This document shows, piece by piece, positions 25,512-33,122 of a DNA stretch of 64,000 nucleotides (position 1 is its first letter; the number at the start of each line of letters is the position of its first letter). Made by a program: the position numbers and the translations under genes. The notes beneath the pieces were generated by a model. That model saw nothing but the letters and a program-made list of their open reading frames with translations. It had not been told where the DNA came from and searched no databases. Location: positions 1,426,001 through 1,490,000 of the forward strand of contig CBDFGO010000002.1 of assembly GCA_965247125.1 (NCBI GenBank). The letters are read 5' to 3'. The stretch is from CALBJU01 sp965247125. Lineage in GTDB: Bacteria; Bacteroidota; Rhodothermia; Rhodothermales; UBA10348.

Positions 25512-26429
25512 ATGACTCCAGTATCAAATAAAATCAGACTGTTCAAGGAGCAGCGCGAGATTGACTGCCCGGTAGAAAATTCCATTCTGGAATCCACGTT
25601 GTCGGCCGGCATAAACCATACCCATGCTTGCGGGGGAAATGCAAGATGCTCCACCTGCAGGGTGAGCATCAAGGATGGACTGAAGAATTGCAATCCGCGA
25701 AATAAAGCGGAGCAAAAAATGGCGGATAAGCTCGGTTTTCCCACCGATATTCGGTTGGCCTGTCAGACCAGGCTCAGCGGAGATATCTCCATTCGGAGGA
25801 TCGTATCTGACAAATTGGATATCGCCATCATATCCGAACAGTTTTCCAAAGATTCGAATCACGTTCTCGGAAGTCTGAAAAAGTTGACGATCGTCTTCAC
25901 CGATATCGAAAATTACACGGCGCTCGCCGAGAATTTTCCTCCCTACGACATCGTACACGTGCTGAATCGCTACTACAAGATTATGAACACCATTATCCAG
26001 GACAACAATGGAATCATAAGCGATGTGGCTGGTGATGGGATCCTGGCTATTTTTGGCGTGGACGATTCGAGTAGCAACTCTGTTTTGGATGCCATTAACG
26101 CCGTGACGGGAATGAACGAACGACTCCTGGTGTTCAATAAGTATCTCAAGGAGAATTTCAATATCCAATTCGGGATCCGCGCAGGAGTTCACTACGGAAG
26201 TGTAATTATCGGCCCCTTCGATACCGGAGAAATGAAGAAGTTGGCCGTGATCGGCGACAACGTTAACTACGCCAGTCGCATCGAAACTGCGAACAAAGAG
26301 TTTGGAACCAAGCTTCTACTCTCCGAGCAGGCGTACAAGAAGGTGAAGAAGAAGTATACCAGGTTCAACACTTTCGAAACGGCCTTGAAAGGAAAAACAG
26401 GGCGATATAAACTGTATGAGCTCATCTAG
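25512..26429 (+). CDS. Ferredoxin-adenylate/guanylate cyclase fusion
   Basis: 305 residues, apparently soluble. Residues 1-105 form a [2Fe-2S] ferredoxin domain with Cys40, Cys46 and Cys49 (HACGGNARCSTCRVSI) and Cys84 (RLACQT), the C-x5-C-x2-C...C pattern. Residues 124-305 form a class III nucleotidyl cyclase. LTIVFTDIENYT (metal Asp131) and DVAGDGILAIFG supply the metal site, and LAVIGDNVNYASRIE has the Asn/Arg pair that stabilises the transition state. A redox-sensing cyclase is the obvious reading. Similar architectures are known in sequence data, but I know of no well-studied example. Convergent with the MFS gene, ends overlapping by 4 bases. Confidence 0.92.
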   Translation: MTPVSNKIRLFKEQREIDCPVENSILESTLSAGINHTHACGGNARCSTCRVSIKDGLKNCNPRNKAEQKMADKLGFPTDIRLACQTRLSGDISIRRIVSDKLDIAIISEQFSKDSNHVLGSLKKLTIVFTDIENYTALAENFPPYDIVHVLNRYYKIMNTIIQDNNGIISDVAGDGILAIFGVDDSSSNSVLDAINAVTGMNERLLVFNKYLKENFNIQFGIRAGVHYGSVIIGPFDTGEMKKLAVIGDNVNYASRIETANKEFGTKLLLSEQAYKKVKKKYTRFNTFETALKGKTGRYKLYELI

Positions 26430-27688
26430 GGGCCAATTCTCCGAAAGATCGAAGTTGCCACCAGTCCAACGATTGCGAAGACCGCAACGACGCCGAATAC
26501 GTGCTGGTGTCCAAGCGCACCGGGAGAACGATCAATCAAATATCCCATCAGGGGGCCGAAGAAGATGTCAGGAGTGTAGCCGATTACGGAGACCAGACCG
26601 ACCGCGCTGCCCGTGATCTTCCATGGAACGTGCGCCTCTTCAAACAGCGCGAAGTAGATTCCCCGCAGAGCATAGATTCCGACGCTTGTACCGGCGACGA
26701 TCGCGACAAGCATCCAGGGGATACCGGGCTCAAGGATACCGAACGCGATTGCGAGACTACCCACAATCAGTGTTCCGAAACTGATGGTGATCACGCGTGA
26801 CGAACTGATGCGATCTGCGAGAAGTCCTGCTCCCACTGCTGCAAAGGGCCGAATCCAGAACGAAATGGTTCCGATTCGGGCAGCAGCCACGTCGTCGTAC
26901 CCGAAAGCGTCACGGGCAAAGAGAGAGAAATCATCAGTGCTCTTGAAACCGACGTACGCGCATATAACAATGATGGCTTGAAGCCACACCCTCCGCATAC
27001 GCATGACCTTTCTCACCCCGTCGAGCGTGAATTTACTGGTGGTATCCGAGCGAACACCGGGCTCAGCCCGGGGCTCGGGCACGATGAACCAAACGAGTAC
27101 TGCCACTCCGGAAACCAGAGCGGTAAACAACCAGATGATCTGATTCAGTGCCGAGGTGCGCTGATCCAGGGTAGCCGAAAGAACATCAGTCGGCAGAAGC
27201 GAGGCGAAAACAATCACCGAGATGGAAGCCAGAAGCGCGGCCAATAATCCGCGGCCACCATCGAGAATTCCAAAAGCCTTGCCCTGGGTCGAATCACCTC
27301 CCCACTCTCTCGTCGCACGGATGAGTGCTGCCCAGAACAGCAGAATCGTCGTCATCCCCCAGAAGCCATATAGCAGCGTGAGAACCCCCAAGGAGGGTGT
27401 GCCAGCATAAATGATTCCACCGGCCGACGTAGTGACAAGAGCCGCCGTCATCAGCCTTCGCGCAGAGAACCGATCTGCGAGGGGACCCCCCGCAAAGTAG
27501 GAGAGCATGGCAACAAATCCGTAAAGCGAAAACGCCGTGCCCAACTGTAGATTTGTCAGACCGAAAACGTCAAGAACGGTGGGCCGAAAGATTCTGGCTA
27601 GCACAAATGGTAAGAAAAAAATAGCCTCGCCCGCCGCGATCAATGTCGTCATCACGAGGATGCGACTGGAGGTGCGCCGAGTTTGCAT
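26426..27688 (-). CDS. MFS transporter
   Basis: 420 residues with about 12 membrane helices. The cytoplasmic loop 2-3 motif GGPLADRFSARRLM is the classic MFS motif A, and its weaker second copy is AGLLADRISSSRVIT in the second half. The mid-protein loop is charged. Overall it looks like the UhpC/GlpT-like or oxalate/sugar-phosphate branch. The substrate is unknown. It converges with the cyclase gene (4-base overlap of ends). Confidence 0.88.
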   Translation of the reverse strand: MQTRRTSSRILVMTTLIAAGEAIFFLPFVLARIFRPTVLDVFGLTNLQLGTAFSLYGFVAMLSYFAGGPLADRFSARRLMTAALVTTSAGGIIYAGTPSLGVLTLLYGFWGMTTILLFWAALIRATREWGGDSTQGKAFGILDGGRGLLAALLASISVIVFASLLPTDVLSATLDQRTSALNQIIWLFTALVSGVAVLVWFIVPEPRAEPGVRSDTTSKFTLDGVRKVMRMRRVWLQAIIVICAYVGFKSTDDFSLFARDAFGYDDVAAARIGTISFWIRPFAAVGAGLLADRISSSRVITISFGTLIVGSLAIAFGILEPGIPWMLVAIVAGTSVGIYALRGIYFALFEEAHVPWKITGSAVGLVSVIGYTPDIFFGPLMGYLIDRSPGALGHQHVFGVVAVFAIVGLVATSIFRRIGP

Positions 27689-27850
27689 TTGTGAAGGACC
27701 CCAGGATTCTTACTTGGACAACCGCATAATAATGGTCTTCAGTCGTAAATGGCTTGCAGCCCTCGTCGCTGAGTCACTTATTGAGTTTACCAAATGACTC
27801 ATCGCCTCAGTGCAGGATTGCGAGGATTACAACAAAACACGAGGGAAATC

Positions 27851-28321
27851 ATGATTTCAGCTTTCCGTTCGGGAGCATGCCAGATTGTCGTTCTGGCGCT
27901 TCTTTTTTTCGTAACCTCAGCGTCAGCGCAGGAGAACTCCTATGATATTGGCAGTACGGGAACCCGCTTTCTGGAATTTGGAGGGGGCGCATCGAGCTTC
28001 AAGATATTGCTGGAAGAAGCCAATCTGGGTGGCCAGGAACTTGAGATTGCGGAGCACTCATTCGCCGCTGGAACCAATATTGGCGGCCATGCGCACACCT
28101 CTATCGAAATCTTCTACGTCCTGTCGGGAGAACTGGAGCACACGGTAAATGGAGAAACGGTTCTTCTCACACCCGGAATGGTCGGAGTGGTGAGAAATGG
28201 CGACGAAGTAATTCACAGGGTCCCTTCGGCCGATATTCCTGCCAGAGTTCTGATCATCTGGACTCCTGCCGGGGAAATCGAACGTATTTTCGGCACAGCC
28301 ACCGAGCGAAAGATTCAATAG
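27851..28321 (+). CDS. Secreted cupin-domain protein
   Basis: 156 residues from ATG 27851 (GAGGGAAATC just before it). The signal peptide is CQIVVLALLFFVTSASAQ. The cupin core has motif 1 GGHAHTSIEIFYVLSGELEH, with two histidines and a glutamate for metal binding, and motif 2 GMVGVVRNGDEVIHRVP with the third histidine. Single-domain cupins of this sort may be small oxygenases, isomerases or binding proteins. No more specific call is possible. IS copy 3 starts 77 bases downstream. Confidence 0.85.
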   Translation: MISAFRSGACQIVVLALLFFVTSASAQENSYDIGSTGTRFLEFGGGASSFKILLEEANLGGQELEIAEHSFAAGTNIGGHAHTSIEIFYVLSGELEHTVNGETVLLTPGMVGVVRNGDEVIHRVPSADIPARVLIIWTPAGEIERIFGTATERKIQ

Positions 28322-28397
28322 CGGGCTGTGGCTGGTGCTGGCATATGAAGAATATCGAAGCGCATGGTCTTTCCCACTCGAGGAGGTTGGGAGTCAC

Positions 28398-29781
28398 GAG
28401 CTATGCCCAAAAGTTGTGTATGGAAGGTTTAGGCAGCGTGTCGTTCTGATGTAATTCCGTCGGTGAATTTGATTCCTTTTTTTACAAGTTGCAATAGGTG
28501 CGGTGCATTCAGTTTCCTCCACTTCTTCTGAGCCTCTTTACATAGACGGAAGGCCATTGCAAGAGCTGTTTCTCGGCTCAGACATCCCCTCGTTTTGGCG
28601 GTCCTGAGGCGCACGGTCGCGAACGTAGATTCGATCGGATTTGTGCTCCGAAGATGGATCCAGTGTTCTGCCGGAAAGTCATAAAAAGCGAGCAGTTCTT
28701 CTCGGTCTTTCACCAGAATCTCTGCTGCTTTCGGATACTTTTGCTGGTAGGCTTTGATGAAAAACAGAAGGGCGCTCTCTGCCTGCTTTTTTGTTTCTGC
28801 TGTATAGATCTGCGTGAGGTGACCTTTTGCCTTCTTCTGAACGGACTTGGGCAGGCGGTTGAGCACATTTGCTGTCTTGTGCACCCAACAGCGTGCGGCT
28901 CGCGTCTCGGGATAAACTTCTGCGAGAGCACTCCAGAATCCCATGGCTCCATCGGCAACAGCCAGCTTCGGTCCTTGATCCAGCCCGCGGTGCCTCAGCT
29001 CCAGGAGCAACTCTCGCCACGACTGCTTGCTCTCGCGAAAGCCGTCCTCGAGTGCTATAAGCTCCTTCCTTCCATCGGCCGTAGCGCCGATCACGACCAG
29101 CAGACACAGTTTCTGTTTATCCATGCGTACGTTTACGTGAATACCGTCGGCCCAGAAATAGACGTAGTGCTTCTCCTTCAGGCTCCGCTTTTGCCAGTCT
29201 TCGTGCTCCCTTGTCCAAAGCGTCTTCAGGCGCGCAATCGTCGAGGAGGTCAGCCCTGGGGCATCAGGACCAACAAGGGCCGAGAGCGCTGCCTCAAAGC
29301 CGCCCGTTGAAACTCCCTTCAGGTACAACCATGGAATGAGAGCCTCAAGCGAGCGGCTCTTGCGGAGGTAGGCTGGTAGTATCGAACTGCGGAAACCGAT
29401 TCTATCCTCACCCCGACCCGTACGGTCGCGTATGCGGGGCATCTTTACAGCGACCTCCCCGATACCAGTCAAAATCTTCCTCTCTGGCAGATATCCATTG
29501 CGAACGATGCGGTGGCGATTCTCTTCGTCGCGCAGGAACTGGTAGCGCTGGCAGAAAGCTTCAACCTCGGCCTCAACGGCTGTGGCCAGCATCTTTGCGG
29601 CCCCTGTTCGCAATACTTCTGTCAACACATCCTCTGTGCTATTGTAGTTCTCGTTCTCGTGTGCGTTATTCGTCTTCATGGGCGGTGTATCCTCCAATCT
29701 TCGGATTGACAATGACGTAATCATCATCAGGATACGCCGCCTATACCTTTTTCACCCGTACACAACTTTCGGGGTTAACTC
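28398..29781 (-). mobile_element. IS256-family insertion sequence, copy 3
   Basis: 1384 bp, opposite to copy 1, with intact ends and a perfect 9-bp duplication GGGAGTCAC (28389-28397 and 29782-29790). With the element removed the target reads GGTTGGGAGTCACTCCCACC, a near-perfect palindrome just downstream of the TonB-receptor stop. The insertion therefore falls in a hairpin that may be that gene's terminator. Confidence 0.97.
28429..29679 (-). CDS. IS256-family transposase, copy 3
   Basis: 416-residue DDE transposase, identical to the other three copies; start ATG 29679 by the same GGAGG site. Intact. Confidence 0.96.
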   Translation of the reverse strand: MKTNNAHENENYNSTEDVLTEVLRTGAAKMLATAVEAEVEAFCQRYQFLRDEENRHRIVRNGYLPERKILTGIGEVAVKMPRIRDRTGRGEDRIGFRSSILPAYLRKSRSLEALIPWLYLKGVSTGGFEAALSALVGPDAPGLTSSTIARLKTLWTREHEDWQKRSLKEKHYVYFWADGIHVNVRMDKQKLCLLVVIGATADGRKELIALEDGFRESKQSWRELLLELRHRGLDQGPKLAVADGAMGFWSALAEVYPETRAARCWVHKTANVLNRLPKSVQKKAKGHLTQIYTAETKKQAESALLFFIKAYQQKYPKAAEILVKDREELLAFYDFPAEHWIHLRSTNPIESTFATVRLRTAKTRGCLSRETALAMAFRLCKEAQKKWRKLNAPHLLQLVKKGIKFTDGITSERHAA

Positions 29782-29807
29782 GGGAGTCACTCCCACCCCG
29801 AGAATGT

Positions 29808-30349
29808 TTAGAAGCTCCACGATGCTCCCAGGACAGGAATGAGTCCAAACCAGTTGAGATTGTCTTCAAAGGGTACATAATTCCCTGATTCATCCAGAGA
29901 ATATTCCTCGTCATCGTTTTGCGTATCCAAATCAAATTTTCTCAGGTTCTCACGATTGTACAGATTAATAACCTGTAAAAACGTGGTGACCTCACCGCGA
30001 GCCACGGCAAATTTTCGGTTCACCCGCACGTCAAACCTGTGATACGCGGGGTATGGAGTTCCATTGAACTCTTTTTCGATGGGATAGAAGTGGAGATCCC
30101 CATTTTCGAGCGTGAGGTACTCGTACGTATAGTCTGTCCGAGGCCATCCCTCGTAATATTGGAACGAAAAATTGAGATGCCATCTATGATTTGGGCGATA
30201 GTTCAAGTCGGCGTAGATGGTATGTCGTTGATTGGGCGATTCTCGCACCGATCAACACACATATGCCACTGGCCACGGACGAGAAACAGGCGAAGAAAAA
30301 GAAGAAGAGAAAGACTGATTCGTGATTTGACCCCTTGGGCCATTCTGCC
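29808..30349 (-). pseudogene. TonB-dependent receptor, 3' fragment
   Basis: Codons for about 146 residues (29808-30248) match the end of a TonB-dependent outer-membrane receptor barrel. Strands such as TIYADLNYRPNHRWHLNFSF, YPAYHRFDVRVNRKFAV and TTFLQVINLYNREN precede the terminal aromatic ASWSF. Upstream of 30248 the frame meets a stop codon, and the rest of the barrel and plug is missing: IS copy 4 begins at 30350. The receptor is therefore 5'-truncated and trapped between two inverted IS copies. A plus-strand lysine-rich tail (DEKQAKKKKKRKTDS, stop 30323-30325) overlaps the degraded part and may be the end of another gene joined here. Confidence 0.8.
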
Positions 30350-31733
30350 GAGTTAACCCCGAAAGTTGTGTACGGGTGAAAAAGGTATAGGCGGCGTATC
30401 CTGATGATGATTACGTCATTGTCAATCCGAAGATTGGAGGATACACCGCCCATGAAGACGAATAACGCACACGAGAACGAGAACTACAATAGCACAGAGG
30501 ATGTGTTGACAGAAGTATTGCGAACAGGGGCCGCAAAGATGCTGGCCACAGCCGTTGAGGCCGAGGTTGAAGCTTTCTGCCAGCGCTACCAGTTCCTGCG
30601 CGACGAAGAGAATCGCCACCGCATCGTTCGCAATGGATATCTGCCAGAGAGGAAGATTTTGACTGGTATCGGGGAGGTCGCTGTAAAGATGCCCCGCATA
30701 CGCGACCGTACGGGTCGGGGTGAGGATAGAATCGGTTTCCGCAGTTCGATACTACCAGCCTACCTCCGCAAGAGCCGCTCGCTTGAGGCTCTCATTCCAT
30801 GGTTGTACCTGAAGGGAGTTTCAACGGGCGGCTTTGAGGCAGCGCTCTCGGCCCTTGTTGGTCCTGATGCCCCAGGGCTGACCTCCTCGACGATTGCGCG
30901 CCTGAAGACGCTTTGGACAAGGGAGCACGAAGACTGGCAAAAGCGGAGCCTGAAGGAGAAGCACTACGTCTATTTCTGGGCCGACGGTATTCACGTAAAC
31001 GTACGCATGGATAAACAGAAACTGTGTCTGCTGGTCGTGATCGGCGCTACGGCCGATGGAAGGAAGGAGCTTATAGCACTCGAGGACGGCTTTCGCGAGA
31101 GCAAGCAGTCGTGGCGAGAGTTGCTCCTGGAGCTGAGGCACCGCGGGCTGGATCAAGGACCGAAGCTGGCTGTTGCCGATGGAGCCATGGGATTCTGGAG
31201 TGCTCTCGCAGAAGTTTATCCCGAGACGCGAGCCGCACGCTGTTGGGTGCACAAGACAGCAAATGTGCTCAACCGCCTGCCCAAGTCCGTTCAGAAGAAG
31301 GCAAAAGGTCACCTCACGCAGATCTATACAGCAGAAACAAAAAAGCAGGCAGAGAGCGCCCTTCTGTTTTTCATCAAAGCCTACCAGCAAAAGTATCCGA
31401 AAGCAGCAGAGATTCTGGTGAAAGACCGAGAAGAACTGCTCGCTTTTTATGACTTTCCGGCAGAACACTGGATCCATCTTCGGAGCACAAATCCGATCGA
31501 ATCTACGTTCGCGACCGTGCGCCTCAGGACCGCCAAAACGAGGGGATGTCTGAGCCGAGAAACAGCTCTTGCAATGGCCTTCCGTCTATGTAAAGAGGCT
31601 CAGAAGAAGTGGAGGAAACTGAATGCACCGCACCTATTGCAACTTGTAAAAAAAGGAATCAAATTCACCGACGGAATTACATCAGAACGACACGCTGCCT
31701 AAACCTTCCATACACAACTTTTGGGCATAGCTC
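30350..31733 (+). mobile_element. IS256-family insertion sequence, copy 4 (no target duplication)
   Basis: 1384 bp, same orientation as copy 1, with both ends intact. The flanks differ: CATTCTGCC on the left (30341-30349) and CTACAGGAT on the right (31734-31742). Neither flank matches any flank of the other three copies. The simplest explanations are a deletion or inversion through recombination with another copy elsewhere in the genome, an IS-adjacent deletion, or a misjoin at a repeat during assembly. Confidence 0.96.
30452..31702 (+). CDS. IS256-family transposase, copy 4
   Basis: 416-residue DDE transposase identical to copies 1-3; start ATG 30452 by the GGAGG site. Intact. Confidence 0.96.
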   Translation: MKTNNAHENENYNSTEDVLTEVLRTGAAKMLATAVEAEVEAFCQRYQFLRDEENRHRIVRNGYLPERKILTGIGEVAVKMPRIRDRTGRGEDRIGFRSSILPAYLRKSRSLEALIPWLYLKGVSTGGFEAALSALVGPDAPGLTSSTIARLKTLWTREHEDWQKRSLKEKHYVYFWADGIHVNVRMDKQKLCLLVVIGATADGRKELIALEDGFRESKQSWRELLLELRHRGLDQGPKLAVADGAMGFWSALAEVYPETRAARCWVHKTANVLNRLPKSVQKKAKGHLTQIYTAETKKQAESALLFFIKAYQQKYPKAAEILVKDREELLAFYDFPAEHWIHLRSTNPIESTFATVRLRTAKTRGCLSRETALAMAFRLCKEAQKKWRKLNAPHLLQLVKKGIKFTDGITSERHAA

Positions 31734-32300
31734 CTACAGGATTTTCAGAGAGATCATCGTTTCAGTACTCGATCTGCCATCGATAAGCTTGGCCCTTGCC
31801 CAACCCGCAGAGAGAGTGGTTTTAAGATAGGAAAACATCATGATCCGGAGATCAATCTGCCCACCAACATTTACCGCTCTCAGTCGGGTGTCGCTGTCAG
31901 TGATGTTGGTCGCTATTCCTGAAACGAAAGCAGTCGGTCGAATCCACTTCAGGTACACCGTAATTCGTTTGAACTGCTCACCGCGACTCGGCGCGATGGA
32001 GATGACGGTGTCGTAATCCAGATACGGAAGCGACCGATATACGTCGGCTATCTCAGCTCCTCCCTCCGGGCTTACGCTGTTCGGAACCAGGATGGTGTTA
32101 ACTCTGAAGTCGACAGGAGTCGCCGCAGAATCATTCAGGAGTGTTGAGATTCGGTCCCCGAGAGGGGCCTGTTGCGTCGCGTAGAGATACGCTCCGGGAT
32201 GTGTCATGATTCGGTCTAATCGCGGAACGAAGTACCCACTCGGGACCCGCGAACAGTGAATGTATGTGACGCGCAAAAGTAGGGTGCCTCCCCTTACGCA
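31734..32300 (-). pseudogene. PD40/TolB-like propeller-barrel protein, 3' fragment
   Basis: An open frame of about 180 codons ends in ...ETMISLKIL. Its last 60 residues (VGGQIDLRIMMFSYLKTTLSAGW) resemble the C-terminal outer-membrane barrel strands of large PD40 (TolB-like) propeller proteins. No start codon or signal peptide of the family is seen, and above about 32300 the similarity stops. The gene therefore appears 5'-truncated, leaving roughly 31734-32276. The TAG stop is the first triplet beyond IS copy 4. Family assignment rests on the C-terminus alone. Confidence 0.5.
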
Positions 32301-32408
32301 ACAAGATGAAAAGACTGAGACTTGGAGAATTGACTCCCATCGATTTCCCCACGATTCATCTGCTTTAGGTCGAGATCAGACTTCGAAACAGCTGGCAATG
32401 GCTCTGAT

Positions 32409-33122
32409 CTATATGGCCTTTCCCTTGGAAGCAATGTGTGCGTTAAAATCTGCTCCCGGATCTGAGCGACGCTTTTCGAAAAAGTCCTCGATCCCGAAGG
32501 CATCGCCCAGGGATGTGCCGTTCTTGATCTGCGCTATCAGAACAGTCTCTTTTTGAAGTGAACGCTCAGCCTCCTCCGTGATCGCTTTCAGATCGGATTC
32601 TTCCAGGACCAGCAAGCCATCATCGTCGCCGACTATCCATTGGCCGTCGGAAACGGTAGAATCCCCAAATAGCACGGTGGCTCCCGGAACCCCGATTCCC
32701 TTCTCGGTGGGCGCAAGTTTCAAAGGACCCACCGGTACTCTGCCGCGGCAGTAAACGGGCTGACCGATCCGTCTGATTTCTTCCGTATCCCTGACGTGGC
32801 CATCGACCACGATGGCTTCCACTCCGATTCTGCGCGCTTCGGTCGCGATGATATCACCGGTAAGACCAGCCACCCCTCCGACCGCATTTCCTATTACGAG
32901 CACCGAACCGGCTTCCGCTCGATGCAGAGCGACGAGTATTGCTACGAGGTCGTTGTTTGCTTCCACGGTGCGCGCTGGGCCTGCGATTCTTTGGCCCCCT
33001 TCCAACGGCAGAATGTTCGAACCGGGAACGCCAACTTTTGCGCCGATTCGATACGCGGCATCGGCAGTTAGGGCGGCACCGAAACGCTCTTTGAAGGCAG
33101 TTCTGAACTCGTCAGTGATCAC
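32409..33122 (-). CDS. RraA-family protein (aldolase/decarboxylase-like)
   Basis: 237 residues from GTG 33122. The RraA/HMG-aldolase fold is visible: GPARTVEANNDLVAILVALH, GSVLVIGNAVGGVAGLTGDI (substrate loop), VVDGHVRDTEEIRRIGQPVY (the R-D pair that binds metal and oxaloacetate-type substrates) and VSDGQWIVGDDDGLLV. Members include 4-hydroxy-4-methyl-2-oxoglutarate aldolases and oxaloacetate decarboxylases; the RNase E inhibitor RraA is a derived case. Database entries often carry a misleading 'dimethylmenaquinone methyltransferase' label. The start overlaps the stop of the large FG-GAP protein (GTGA), suggesting translational coupling. Confidence 0.88.
   Translation of the reverse strand: MITDEFRTAFKERFGAALTADAAYRIGAKVGVPGSNILPLEGGQRIAGPARTVEANNDLVAILVALHRAEAGSVLVIGNAVGGVAGLTGDIIATEARRIGVEAIVVDGHVRDTEEIRRIGQPVYCRGRVPVGPLKLAPTEKGIGVPGATVLFGDSTVSDGQWIVGDDDGLLVLEESDLKAITEEAERSLQKETVLIAQIKNGTSLGDAFGIEDFFEKRRSDPGADFNAHIASKGKAI

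Noticed and set aside
28398..31733. Composite transposon made of IS copies 3 and 4
   Set aside because: The outer flanks differ (GGGAGTCAC against CTACAGGAT), and copy 3 has its own 9-bp duplication on both sides, so the pair did not move as one unit. The cargo is only a gene fragment.
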